The notes beneath the pieces were generated by a model. That model did not search any database and was not told the DNA's origin. It worked only from the letters and a program-made list of their open reading frames with translations. Below are positions 25,171 through 34,395 of a DNA stretch of 42,686 bases, piece after piece (position 1 is the stretch's first letter; the number at the start of each line of letters is the position of its first letter). This stretch comes from Planctomycetota bacterium (GTDB lineage: Bacteria; Planctomycetota; Planctomycetia; Gemmatales; Gemmataceae): the NCBI GenBank assembly GCA_021781415.1, contig JAJXWW010000093.1:1-42686 (forward strand), written 5' to 3'. A program made the position numbers and the translations under genes.

Positions 25171-26646
25171 ATGGCCTTGCGCGTTTACAATACGCTGACT
25201 CGTCAAAAAGAAGAGTTCCATCCCGTCGAACCCGGTAAAGTGCGCATGTACGTTTGCGGGCCGACCGTGTACAAACCCAGCCATATCGGTCACATGGTTG
25301 GGCCGGTCATCTTCGATACGGTTAAACGATTTTTGACCTACCTCGGCTATCAGGTAAAGTGGGTAGTCAACATCACCGATGTGGACGACAAGCTCATCGT
25401 CCGCGCCCGCGAGTTGGGAACCTCGGTCGAAGCGTTGGCCCAGCGCATGACCGAAGACTATCTCGATTGTCTCAAAAAACTCAACGTCACCGGCATCGAC
25501 GAATTCCCCAAGGCGACGCAGCATATTGCCGAGATGATCGAGATCATGCGAGGACTAATCGACAAGGGCCATGCCTATCCGTCCGGCGGCGATGTCTATT
25601 TCGACGTCACAAGCGATCCGGATTATGGCAAATTGTGCAATCGCGATCCCGAACAGTTGGAGGCGGGGGCGCGGATCGAGGTCAGCGACAAGAAGCGCAA
25701 TCCCGGCGACTTCGCGCTGTGGAAGGGATCGAAGCCCGGCGAACCGTCGTGGCCGAGTCCGTGGGGACCGGGCCGTCCCGGTTGGCACATCGAATGCTCG
25801 GCCATGAGCATGAAGCTGCTGGGCAAGACGCTCGACATCCACGGCGGCGGCCTCGATTTGCAGTTTCCCCATCACGAGAACGAATTGGCTCAATCGGAGT
25901 CGTTCACGGATCAACCGTTCTCGCGCTATTGGATGCACAACGGCTTGCTCAAAATGGGTCAGGCGAAGATGGCCGGCTCGGTGGGCAATGTCGTCAACAT
26001 TGTCGATCTTCTCAAGAGACATTCCGCCGAGACGGTGCGCTTTCTCCTGCTCAACACCCACTATCGCAGTCCCATCGAATACAGCGACGAACGCCTCGCC
26101 GAGGTGCGCCGCAGTCTCGACAATTTCTATCGCTTCTTCGAGCGCTTTCAGCGCATCCAAGGAGGCGGTTTCTTCGCGTTGATCGCGCCGGCGAAACACG
26201 CCCCGTTCGACGAATCGCCTCCCAGCGAGTTCCTCAACGAAATCTCGCGCCTACGTTCGACCTTCCTCGATTGCATGTCCGACGACTTCAACACCGGCGG
26301 CGCGATCGGAGCGCTGTACGAACTGTTGACGGCGCTCAACCGCTTCGCCGACGCCCAGCAACTCGAAGGGGCAGGAAAGACGAAAGAATCGGTCGCCGAG
26401 TTCGAGCGCGGCGCGGTGGTGCTGCGCGAATTGAGCCAAATCTTGGGACTTTTCGCACAAGCCCCGGAGAGCGGCGGAGCGAGCGACGAATTGGTGCAAG
26501 GTCTGATGCAACTGTTGATCGACCTGCGTGCCGAGGCGCGCAAGGCCAAAAACTTTGCCGTGGCCGACACCATTCGCCAGCGTCTCGGCCAGTTGCGCAT
26601 CACCCTCGAAGACCGTCCCGGCGGCACCGGCTGGCGGAAGGAATGA
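25171..26646 (+). CDS. cysS: Cysteinyl-tRNA synthetase
   Basis: This class I synthetase charges tRNA-Cys. It is 491 residues long. N-terminal YVCGPTVYKPSHIGHM contains the first zinc Cys and the HIGH signature. IECSAMS and GGGLDLQFPHHENELAQSE supply the other zinc ligands (Cys, His, Glu). The second signature, normally KMSKS, is KMAGS in QAKMAGSVGN, so its second lysine is replaced. The helical anticodon-side domain with FNTGGAIGALYELLTALNR is complete. AAGGA precedes the ATG. It follows ispF by 82 bp, across the large hairpin. Confidence 0.96.
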   Translation: MALRVYNTLTRQKEEFHPVEPGKVRMYVCGPTVYKPSHIGHMVGPVIFDTVKRFLTYLGYQVKWVVNITDVDDKLIVRARELGTSVEALAQRMTEDYLDCLKKLNVTGIDEFPKATQHIAEMIEIMRGLIDKGHAYPSGGDVYFDVTSDPDYGKLCNRDPEQLEAGARIEVSDKKRNPGDFALWKGSKPGEPSWPSPWGPGRPGWHIECSAMSMKLLGKTLDIHGGGLDLQFPHHENELAQSESFTDQPFSRYWMHNGLLKMGQAKMAGSVGNVVNIVDLLKRHSAETVRFLLLNTHYRSPIEYSDERLAEVRRSLDNFYRFFERFQRIQGGGFFALIAPAKHAPFDESPPSEFLNEISRLRSTFLDCMSDDFNTGGAIGALYELLTALNRFADAQQLEGAGKTKESVAEFERGAVVLRELSQILGLFAQAPESGGASDELVQGLMQLLIDLRAEARKAKNFAVADTIRQRLGQLRITLEDRPGGTGWRKE

Positions 26647-26665
26647 CCGCTATTGGGAGAAGTCT

Positions 26666-27871
26666 TTGCACGGTCGTCTCTGTTTGTTGATGTTCCTGCT
26701 CTACGCTCCGGCCGGTGCGGTTCTGCCGTTGTACAGCCTCTATCTGCACGAACAGCTCGGATTCACCAGCATGGGCGTCGCCGTGTGCTGTGCCACACAG
26801 GCGTTGGCGACGGCTGCGGCACCGCTGTTTGCCGGTCACATTGCCGACCGCTGGATGCCAGCCGAACGCTTGCTTGCCCTCTGTTCGCTGCTTGCCGGCT
26901 TCGATTTATGGCTGCTCGCCGATGCCAGGCAACCCCTCCTCGTTTTTGCCGGCACTCTCGGGTATTGGTTGATGACCGGCCCGATTTGGATGCTCGGCGC
27001 GACGATCGGCTTCTCGCACCTCAAACAACCGAGATTGCAATTCGGTCGAGTGCGGTTGTGGGGTACGGTGGGCTGGATGATGGCCGCCTGGACGGTTTCC
27101 TACTGGTTCGGAAACTTTCAATGGATGGGGCGGCTTCTGGGTCGAAGCGTCGCGGAAACTCCCGCGAACGAGTTGTCCGACCTCTTTCGGATCGGCGGCA
27201 TCCTGTCGTTCGTCCTGACGGCCTACGCGCTAACGCTGCCGTACACTCCGCCGCGTCCGAGTCTCGACCATCGGCCCGCGCCGCTGGACGCCTTGGGTTT
27301 GCTCCGAGGCCGTGCCTTCTCCGTCTATGCTCTGTGCCTGTTCGGTGTGTGTATCACCTATCCGTTCGGCACTCAGGGCACGCCGTTGTTGCTTCGTCGT
27401 TTCCTGACGCCGCAAGAGGCGTTGCCCGGCCTCTTAACCATCGCCCAAGCCACCGAGGTAATCGCCCTGGCGCTGTTGCCGAGCATGTTGCGGCGCATGG
27501 GGATTCGCGGCACGATCCTGGCCGGCCTCGCGGCTTGGACTCTGAGTCTGAGCTTTCAAGCCTTGGCGGGTAGGCGCGAGTGGGTGGTCGCCTCGTTGGG
27601 ATTCAATGGGTTGTGCGTGGCCGGCGTGTTCGTGGCCGGGCAGGTCTTCGTCAACGATATGGTTCACGACGGACTGCGCGCCAGCGTGCAATCGCTGCTG
27701 ACTTTCGTGACCGGAACGGGAATGCTCTTGGGTAATCTGCTGTTTGGAGCGTTGCGCCACTGGGCCAGCGAGGAATTGCAACCGGCATTCGCGGTCGGTT
27801 CGATGGTCATGGTCTCGTTGGTTGCGGTGTTTCTGTTCGCCTTCGAGCCTTCTCGCAAAGAGACAGCCTGA
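26666..27871 (+). CDS. MFS transporter, nucleoside:H+ symporter-like
   Basis: About 401 residues with twelve hydrophobic segments in two halves. The frame is open from 26528, but that part overlaps cysS. A TTG at 26666 with GGGAGAAG upstream gives a start directly before the first membrane span (LCLLMFLLYAPAGAVLPLYSLYL). The start LPLYSLYLHEQLGF, AGHIADRW (loop 2-3) and the RLWGTVGWMM segment resemble the LacY/NupG-like branch of the major facilitator superfamily used for nucleosides or sugars. The substrate cannot be fixed from sequence alone. It begins 19 bases after cysS and is probably co-transcribed. Confidence 0.8.
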   Translation: MHGRLCLLMFLLYAPAGAVLPLYSLYLHEQLGFTSMGVAVCCATQALATAAAPLFAGHIADRWMPAERLLALCSLLAGFDLWLLADARQPLLVFAGTLGYWLMTGPIWMLGATIGFSHLKQPRLQFGRVRLWGTVGWMMAAWTVSYWFGNFQWMGRLLGRSVAETPANELSDLFRIGGILSFVLTAYALTLPYTPPRPSLDHRPAPLDALGLLRGRAFSVYALCLFGVCITYPFGTQGTPLLLRRFLTPQEALPGLLTIAQATEVIALALLPSMLRRMGIRGTILAGLAAWTLSLSFQALAGRREWVVASLGFNGLCVAGVFVAGQVFVNDMVHDGLRASVQSLLTFVTGTGMLLGNLLFGALRHWASEELQPAFAVGSMVMVSLVAVFLFAFEPSRKETA

Positions 27872-27890
27872 AGCGGTTCGAGCTACGAGC

Positions 27891-28682
27891 CTACGTCGAT
27901 TCCGCCGTCCCTCCCGTTCCCCCTTCCTGGATGGCGCGTGGATGATGGTGGTCGTAAAAGCCCTTGTGTCCGCCGAAAATCTGTTCGAGCATTTTCTCGT
28001 CGACGATTTCGCGCGGGTGTCCTTGGCAGGCGATGCGGCCGTCCTTTAGACAAAGGACGTGATCGGCCATGCGATCGACCACATGGGTATCGTGGGAGAC
28101 GAGGAGAATGGTTGCTCCCGTCGTTCGATTGAGCTGGGCGATGAGATCGTAAAACTTCTCGCCCTCCTTGAAGTCGATGCCGGCCGCCGGTTCGTCCAAC
28201 AATAACAGTTCGGGGTTCGGTTCCATGGCCAAGGCCAACAAGACGCGCTGCAATTCGCCGCCGGAGAGCTTCTCGACGGGTTGATGGATCAAGTTCGAGG
28301 CGTTCACGCGTTGGAGCAGATGCGCCATCTGGTCGCGCACGGCCTTGGTCGCACCCAAAAACAATGGGCGGCGTTGCAGGGTGATCGCAAAGAGATCGTA
28401 CACCGTGAGGGGGAGATTCGCCTCGATGCGCAGGCGTTGTGGCACATACCCGACGTGATTGGGATTGGGTCGGCTATGATCGTGGCCACAGTGAAACTGG
28501 ATGCGGCCGGTATAGGGCACCTCTTTGACCAAGGCGCGCAGCAGCGTGCTTTTGCCCGCGCCGTTCAGACCGATCAACGCCGTGATTTTGCCCCGCTCCA
28601 AGACGGCATCGACGCCGCGCAGAATCGGATTGCCATTCAACGTGACGCGCAGATCGGTTATCGTCACTAACTCGACACTCAT
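27891..28682 (-). CDS. Metal-type ABC transporter ATP-binding protein
   Basis: 263 residues with a complete nucleotide-binding domain: Walker A GLNGAGKST (38-46), Q-loop YVPQRL, signature LSGGELQR, Walker B LLLLDEP, and switch His in VSHDTHV. The match is to the zinc/manganese (ZnuC/MntB) branch. The C-terminus is histidine-rich (FYDHHHPRA), consistent with a transition metal. The ATG at 28680-28682 overlaps the stop of the upstream binding-protein gene by ATGA, so translation is coupled. The longer frame to 28736 lies inside that gene. The permease normally found in this operon is absent on both sides. Confidence 0.92.
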   Translation of the reverse strand: MSVELVTITDLRVTLNGNPILRGVDAVLERGKITALIGLNGAGKSTLLRALVKEVPYTGRIQFHCGHDHSRPNPNHVGYVPQRLRIEANLPLTVYDLFAITLQRRPLFLGATKAVRDQMAHLLQRVNASNLIHQPVEKLSGGELQRVLLALAMEPNPELLLLDEPAAGIDFKEGEKFYDLIAQLNRTTGATILLVSHDTHVVDRMADHVLCLKDGRIACQGHPREIVDEKMLEQIFGGHKGFYDHHHPRAIQEGGTGGTAEST

Positions 28683-29680
28683 CGCAGGTTCTCGGCCAGA
28701 TTGTTCAGGTTGATCCGCATCTTCGTCTCGTACCAATCTGGACTTTTCAACTCTTTTTCATCTTCCGTTAGTTCCTTCTTGTCCTCGACCGTTTCCAGCG
28801 GATCGACGACCACCATTTGGATGTCCTTTTTCTGCCGTCTCAACTGTTCCGCCGAGGTTTCCTTGGGATATTGCGGTTCGACGGCCACGACGCGAACATT
28901 CTTCTCTTGGCACTCTTTGACGAGCTTGACGAGGTGAGCCGGCGCGGCCTCCGCGCCGGGGATCGTCTCGATGACATCGACGATTTTCAGATCGAAGCTC
29001 TTGGCGAAGTAGCCGAGCGACTCGTGAAAGGCGATCAGGTTGCGATTCTTCTTGTCCTTCAGCTTCTCCTTGCCGTATTCGTGGAGCTTCTTGAGCTTTC
29101 CGATGTACTCGGCCGCATTCTCGTCGTATTCGGCGGCGTGGCCGGCATCGACGGCTTTCAATTCGTCGCGGATGATCTCGACCATCCGAATCGCCTGCGG
29201 GATGCCGAGCCACACGTGCGGATCGTATTCGCCGTGATCGTGATCGTGGTCGTGATCTTCTTCCTTGCCATGTTCGTGTTCGCTTTCGTTGCTCTGCAAC
29301 AGGTGCTTGGGCAGCCGTTCGCCGAGTTTGACGTATTGGAGACGCGGATTGTGGCTTTGTACTTGAATCGGATCGGCAAACTTGTTGTCGAGGGTCAGTC
29401 CAATGGCGAAGAACAAGTCGGCTTCGCGCAGGAGAATGGCGTCTTGCGCATTGAACTGATAATGGTGCGGTCCCTGCGTGGTGCAGAGGCAGACGATGCC
29501 GACATGCTTGCCCCCGACTTTGCGGACAAAGTTATCGAGCGCGGGAATGGTCACGACGACTCTCGGCGGCCCGCCTCGTTTGCTCCAGAGCGGCGTCGAT
29601 CGCGTACAACCCGCCAATCCCGCCACCATCACGATCGCCGCCACCAATCCCAACGCCCGAACGCCGCGTGGACTCGTCAT
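28679..29680 (-). CDS. Zinc/manganese ABC transporter substrate-binding lipoprotein (ZnuA/TroA family)
   Basis: 333 residues from the ATG at 29678-29680, with GAGG upstream. A lipoprotein signal ends in VAGLAGC, a good lipobox. The cluster A-I metal-binding fold is shown by GPHHYQF, DPHVWL and FHESLGYF, which supply the three usual His ligands, and by VAVEPQYPKETS with the acidic fourth. Between the first and second ligand is an acidic, histidine-rich loop (EHEHGKEEDHDHDHDHG) typical of zinc-specific members. It captures the metal outside the cytoplasmic membrane and would hand it to a permease that is not encoded here. It is divergent from the glucan dikinase gene. Confidence 0.92.
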   Translation of the reverse strand: MTSPRGVRALGLVAAIVMVAGLAGCTRSTPLWSKRGGPPRVVVTIPALDNFVRKVGGKHVGIVCLCTTQGPHHYQFNAQDAILLREADLFFAIGLTLDNKFADPIQVQSHNPRLQYVKLGERLPKHLLQSNESEHEHGKEEDHDHDHDHGEYDPHVWLGIPQAIRMVEIIRDELKAVDAGHAAEYDENAAEYIGKLKKLHEYGKEKLKDKKNRNLIAFHESLGYFAKSFDLKIVDVIETIPGAEAAPAHLVKLVKECQEKNVRVVAVEPQYPKETSAEQLRRQKKDIQMVVVDPLETVEDKKELTEDEKELKSPDWYETKMRINLNNLAENLR

Positions 29681-29962
29681 AGCCAGAACCTCAAGAGGAA
29701 ATACTTTGTAATACCAATCGAACGGTTCAGACATAGTAATGCGCGCGGAGAAGGTTGACAAGACAGACCGTTCGTTGGAGGGCGAACGGCTTGGAGAGAC
29801 TCCCGTAGACAACCCTCCCATCCTCGGCATAACATTTTATTGTTTGCCGTCGTGGCGTCTCGCTGCCGGATTTCGGTCGGTGATCTATTGGGCACGCGAC
29901 TTGCACATCGTCCTGACGGTTCGCACCGACAAGGAAATCGTTCGCCAGGAGGATCCTCCGAC
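29681..29962. promoter_or_regulatory. Divergent control region between metal-binding protein and glucan dikinase genes
   Basis: 282 bases free of a supported gene must hold both promoters. An AT-rich patch near 29826-29842 (GCATAACATTTTATTG) stands out from the GC-rich surroundings. It is not a clear match to a Zur or Fur box, so no regulator is named. A strong AGGAGG ribosome site for the dikinase is at 29947-29952. Confidence 0.4.
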
Positions 29963-32900
29963 ATGACTGCAACATCCTACTCCGAAACCACCTTTCAACT
30001 TGCCGAAGGCGTCAGCGTCACCCAGCGAGCAAACGGCAAGGATACGATTCTGACGATTCATCTGAGTCAAAGCAACGAAGCGGTTCTGCACTGGGGGCTG
30101 AACCGTCAACTCGGCGGGGCGTGGAGCCAGCCTCCGCAGGACAATTGGCCGCAAGGAACGAAAGCCGTCGAGGGTGGAGCCGTGCGGACCCCATTTTCCG
30201 GCAACGGGCAGAAGGAAGTGACCATCCGCCTCGAAGCGCCGAATCGCTGGCGCGGTCTTTCCTTCGTCGTCTATTCGCCCAAGGAGAATCGCTGGATAAA
30301 GAGTGGGAGCGGGGATTTCGTCGTGCCGCTGCCGCGCGGCGGACGTTCGCCGGAAGAGGCGTTGACGGCCTGGCTGGAAGGGGTGCCGGCTCTCCGACAG
30401 ACGTTCGCACTCGATGGTGGCGACCGTCTCGCCGTTGCCGTCGTCCGCACGGCGGAAGCGGCGCGCGTCCGCTTCGTTTGCGATGCGGCGGGTCCAATGA
30501 AGCTCCATTGGGGATTAGCCTGGCAATTTCAACGCGAATGGCTGGCACCGCCGGAAGCCTATCGCTTGCAAGGAACGGTTCTGGTCGACGAGAAAGCGGC
30601 GGAAACGGCTTTTACCGAGAGGGACGGGCTTCAGTATCTCGAACTGACTTTTGCCAAACCGTCCGACCGTGGGGGACCGCGTGGCTTGCGGTTCGTTCTC
30701 CTTCAGGCCGACGACGTTTGGCTCAAGAGCGGCGGCAGCGATCTCTTCGTCTCCTTGTTCGAGCCGGAAAGGGATAGCCGCTTCACCTCGCCGGTCGCCG
30801 CCGACCTCGCCGAGCAGATCGTCGGCGTCGAGATGGGGTCCGGCTCGTGGACGCTGATGCACCGTTTCAACCTGTGTCACGATCTACTCGCCAAAGCCGA
30901 GGACGACGAAGACGGGCTGGCACTGCTGTTTGCCTGGCTGCGTTTCAGCGCCATTCGCCAACTCGACTGGCAACGCAATTACAACACCAAGCCGCGCGAA
31001 CTGAGCCACGCGCAAGATCGCTTGACGGCGCGGTTGGCCGGCGTCTGGCGCTCGCATTCGGCGGATTCGCACTCCCGTTTCTGGGCGCGGCAGATGTTCA
31101 CGACGTTGGGAAGAGGCGGCGAAGGGCAGCGCGTGCGCGATGAGATTTTACACATTATGCACCGCAATCACATCAAGGAAATGGCCGGACACTTCATTGA
31201 GGAATGGCATCAGAAGCTACACAACAACACCACGCCGGACGATGTGGCCATCTGTCGGGCCTACCTGGCATTTTTACGGAGCAACGGCGACGGCAACACG
31301 TTTTATCGCACCCTGGAGGCGGAAGGCGTCACGCGGGCGCGCCTGCAAAGTTTCGAGCGGCCCATCAAGAGCGAGCCGACCTTCTACGCCGACCGCAAAG
31401 ATGTCTTGATCGGCGAGTTCGAGAACTTCTTGAAAATCCTCAAATCGGTGCATTCGGGCACGGACCTCGAAAGCGCCATTGCCGCGGCACGCGGTCGGCT
31501 CGATGGCGGAATGAATAAACGACTCGATACGATCCTCGGAATTCGCGGGAAAGACTCGAGCGCGCTCGGCGTGGCGCGCGCGGTTGCCGAGGCGCGCTCG
31601 AACGTGGCGAGCATCATGGCGGGCCTGAAAGACGATGCCGCGCTGCGCGATTTGCTGTTCCTCGATCTGGCGTTGGAAGATTGCCTGCGCTCGGCCGTCG
31701 AACGACAAAACATCGGCCAACTCGGTCTCAACGAACTAACGGACTTGGTTCGTTTTGCGTTGCAAAACCTCAATTTCACCGTCGGATCGAACGAATTGAC
31801 CTTTTGCGTCGGTCACTGGGAAAAGTTGCTGGCCCTGCCGCGCGACGAACGCGATTGGCCATTGCACGCGCTGAGCGTGAGCGATCGCGTCGGTCGCTGG
31901 GTGCAGGAGTTCACGCACGTTCTTTACCAGCGCCTGCAACCCAAGGCCGAGGGGTTGGGCGAGGCTTTTCACGCCGAAAAGTGGACGATCCCACTCTTTA
32001 GCGAAGACGTGATTCGAGGCGGGCCTGCCTTCACTTTGTCTCTGCTGTTGCGTCCGCTCGAACGCGCGTTGCGCGAAAAAGCGGGACTCGGCGGATGGCA
32101 GATCGTCAGCGCCGCGCACGCCGTCGGAAAGGTGCGTTGCGTTCCACGGCTCCACGACGTGCAAAGCGAGCGCTTCGCCGAGCCGGTTGTCTTGATCGCC
32201 GACGAGGTGGGCGGCGACGAAGAAATTCCCGAAGGAGCGACGGCGGTACTCTCCCGCTCCACGCTCGATCTGGTTGCCCATCTTGCCGTGCGCGCCCGCA
32301 ATGCCGGCGTTCTCTTCGCCACCTGTTTCGACGCCGAGGAGTATCAACGATTGAAAGCCTTGGCCGACAAAACCCTCTCGCTCTCCGTTTCGCCCGGCGG
32401 CGATTTGCTCTATGCCGAGGGAGGGAGCAATGCCGATCCGAGCCAACGAGGCGAACGCTCCACGGCGCGGCAGGTGCCTCATCCCTCGATTCAATCGGCG
32501 ACGCCCCCCTTTGTCGGGTGGGTCATTGGGCAAGAAGAGTTCAAACCGGGTGTCGTGGGCGGCAAGTCGAACAATCTGAACGGTCTGATCGGCCGGCTGT
32601 CAAACGAGATTCATTTGCCGAAGTCGATCGCCATACCCTTCGGTATCATGGAGCGCGCGTTGGCCGACGACCGCAATCGTCGGCTTCGAGAAGAGTGCGA
32701 GACTTTGCTGGCGAACGCCGGGGACGATCCATCCTCGAAGCTCGCCGCCGTGCGCGAGAATGTGCTGCAACTATCCGCTCCGCCGGAATTGCAGGCGGCT
32801 CTGAACGAGCAATGGCAACGCGCCAGCTTGCCGACGGCTGCCTGGGAACCGAGTTGGAATGCCATCCGCCGGGTCTGGGCATCGAAATGGAATGATCGCG

Positions 32901-33460
32901 CCTATCTGTCGCGCCGCGCTCGTGGCGTCTCCCACGAGAGTCTGCACATGGCCGTTCTCATCCAAGAAGTCGTTCCCGCCGACTACGCCTTCGTTCTGCA
33001 CACGGCGAATCCGTTGACCGGCAACCGAAACGAGTTGTTTGCCGAGGTCGTCTTGGGCATGGGCGAAACCCTGGTCGGCAATTACTCCGGGCGAGCGCTC
33101 GGTTTCCTATGCGACAAAGGTGATCTCAAGCCGCGCATCTCGTGCTATCCGAGTAAGAAAATCGGCATCTACGGCAAGGGAGTGATCTTTCGATCCGACT
33201 CCAACGGTGAGGATTTAGAGGACTTTGCCGGTGCGGGACTCTACGATAGCTATTTAGCCGAAGCGCCGGAACATCGACTGCTCGACTATCGCACCGAGAA
33301 ACTCGTGTGGGATGCCGCCTACCGAGAACAATTGCTGCGTTCCATTGCCCGGCTTGGCGTGGAGGTCGAGCGGTTGCTTGGCGCGCCTCAAGATATTGAG
33401 GGTGCCGTGGCTGGCGAGCGACTCTACGTCGTGCAAACTCGACCGCAAGTTGGTCTCTGA
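29963..33460 (+). CDS. Alpha-glucan water dikinase (GWD-type)
   Basis: 1165 residues. GWD transfers the beta-phosphate of ATP to glucosyl units of starch-like glucan and the gamma-phosphate to water. In plants this opens ordered starch for amylases. Two CBM45-like starch-binding repeats (about 10-120 and 145-255) share 'LHWGL', tryptophans, 'GLxFVxxxxxxxWxKSG' and a final strand. Then come NHIKEMAGHFIEEWHQKLHN and NTTPDDVAIC, and GNTFYRTLEAEGVTRARLQS, all close to plant GWD. The phospho-histidine motif is AHLAVRARNAGVLFATC with His773. The C-terminal nucleotide domain (about 845-1165) has VVGGKSNNLNGL, VIFRSDSNGEDLEDFAGAGL and VVQTRPQVGL. The domain order is that of plant GWD, without a transit or signal peptide, so it should be cytoplasmic. 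AGGAGG precedes the ATG. Automatic tools may call it PEP synthase or PPDK because of the last domain. It is followed by an isomerase and a plant-type amylase. Confidence 0.93.
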   Translation: MTATSYSETTFQLAEGVSVTQRANGKDTILTIHLSQSNEAVLHWGLNRQLGGAWSQPPQDNWPQGTKAVEGGAVRTPFSGNGQKEVTIRLEAPNRWRGLSFVVYSPKENRWIKSGSGDFVVPLPRGGRSPEEALTAWLEGVPALRQTFALDGGDRLAVAVVRTAEAARVRFVCDAAGPMKLHWGLAWQFQREWLAPPEAYRLQGTVLVDEKAAETAFTERDGLQYLELTFAKPSDRGGPRGLRFVLLQADDVWLKSGGSDLFVSLFEPERDSRFTSPVAADLAEQIVGVEMGSGSWTLMHRFNLCHDLLAKAEDDEDGLALLFAWLRFSAIRQLDWQRNYNTKPRELSHAQDRLTARLAGVWRSHSADSHSRFWARQMFTTLGRGGEGQRVRDEILHIMHRNHIKEMAGHFIEEWHQKLHNNTTPDDVAICRAYLAFLRSNGDGNTFYRTLEAEGVTRARLQSFERPIKSEPTFYADRKDVLIGEFENFLKILKSVHSGTDLESAIAAARGRLDGGMNKRLDTILGIRGKDSSALGVARAVAEARSNVASIMAGLKDDAALRDLLFLDLALEDCLRSAVERQNIGQLGLNELTDLVRFALQNLNFTVGSNELTFCVGHWEKLLALPRDERDWPLHALSVSDRVGRWVQEFTHVLYQRLQPKAEGLGEAFHAEKWTIPLFSEDVIRGGPAFTLSLLLRPLERALREKAGLGGWQIVSAAHAVGKVRCVPRLHDVQSERFAEPVVLIADEVGGDEEIPEGATAVLSRSTLDLVAHLAVRARNAGVLFATCFDAEEYQRLKALADKTLSLSVSPGGDLLYAEGGSNADPSQRGERSTARQVPHPSIQSATPPFVGWVIGQEEFKPGVVGGKSNNLNGLIGRLSNEIHLPKSIAIPFGIMERALADDRNRRLREECETLLANAGDDPSSKLAAVRENVLQLSAPPELQAALNEQWQRASLPTAAWEPSWNAIRRVWASKWNDRAYLSRRARGVSHESLHMAVLIQEVVPADYAFVLHTANPLTGNRNELFAEVVLGMGETLVGNYSGRALGFLCDKGDLKPRISCYPSKKIGIYGKGVIFRSDSNGEDLEDFAGAGLYDSYLAEAPEHRLLDYRTEKLVWDAAYREQLLRSIARLGVEVERLLGAPQDIEGAVAGERLYVVQTRPQVGL

Positions 33461-33507
33461 TCGATGGCGGCATTCGATGATTATGTGCAAAGAAAGGGTA
33501 TCCTGCG

Positions 33508-34395
33508 ATGCGCCGTATTCGTATCGGAAATCAAACGGCGGTTTCGAGCGCCAATCCGTTCGAGCCGTTCGATTTCGCCCTCCAAAACGGCTTCGATGCC
33601 TTCGAGTGGTTCGCCGACAAAAAGGTTTACGAAGACGGGAGAGTCCAGGGATGGGATGAGGCCGACATGGATGTCGAGCGCCGAGCCGAGATCCGCTCTG
33701 CCGGCATCGCCCACGATATTCGTTTCACCGTTCACGCTCCCTGGCAAGCGAATCCCTTGAACGAGGATGGTGTGCCCCTCTTGCTCCGCAGCGTCGAGTT
33801 TGCCCGCGACATCGGGGCCGATATCGTCAATCTGCACCTGTACATGGACCGAGGATCGCGCGGCTACGTCGAGGCGCTCACGCCGGTCCTTCGTCGCGCC
33901 TCGACGTTGGGCTTGCGCGTGAGTATCGAGAACACGCCGGAGACGACCCCGGACGACTTTAACCGTACCTTCGAGGAGTTGGCGAAAGTGCCGAGGCTTC
34001 CCGCCGGCGCGGTAGGTATGTGTCTGGACATCGGCCACGCCAACTTGTGCGAACCAACGCACAATAACTTCATCCGTTACGTCGATCTCCTCGCCGCCGA
34101 TCTTCCGATCGTCCACCTTCACGCGCACGAAAACCACGGCGATAGCGATCGCCACCTGACGCTATTCACCGGACCTTCGCGCGAAGACGACTCCGGGATC
34201 CGAGCCTTGGTCAAACGTCTGTGCCGGCGGGCCTACGAGGGAGTCATCGTCCTCGAACAGTGGCCTCAGCCTCCGCAGCTTCTCGTCGAAGCAGCCGCTC
34301 GGCTGCGCGCGCTCTTGGAGTTGCCGCAATCCGATCCTTGCGACCGAGCGCAAAATGCGCTACACATGCTGCAAAATGATACGATCCGGTCGTAG
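33508..34395 (+). CDS. Sugar phosphate isomerase/epimerase family protein (TIM barrel)
   Basis: 295 residues with the layout of the xylose-isomerase-like / AP-endonuclease-2-like TIM barrel. Visible strand ends with likely metal or substrate ligands are FEWFAD, FTVHAPW, IVNLHLYM, VSIENTPET (Glu), MCLDIGHANL (Asp, His) and VHLHAHENHGDSDRH (His cluster). These agree with the divalent-metal site (Glu, Asp, His, Glu) of the family, closing with VIVLEQW. The substrate is not predictable. It starts 47 bases after the glucan dikinase stop on the same strand, so it is probably co-transcribed and may act on a product of glucan breakdown. It has no signal peptide. Confidence 0.85.
   Translation: MRRIRIGNQTAVSSANPFEPFDFALQNGFDAFEWFADKKVYEDGRVQGWDEADMDVERRAEIRSAGIAHDIRFTVHAPWQANPLNEDGVPLLLRSVEFARDIGADIVNLHLYMDRGSRGYVEALTPVLRRASTLGLRVSIENTPETTPDDFNRTFEELAKVPRLPAGAVGMCLDIGHANLCEPTHNNFIRYVDLLAADLPIVHLHAHENHGDSDRHLTLFTGPSREDDSGIRALVKRLCRRAYEGVIVLEQWPQPPQLLVEAAARLRALLELPQSDPCDRAQNALHMLQNDTIRS

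Noticed and set aside
29681..29962. Zur box in the divergent metal-transporter promoter
   Set aside because: Only an AT-rich patch is visible. No convincing palindrome of Zur type could be written out.
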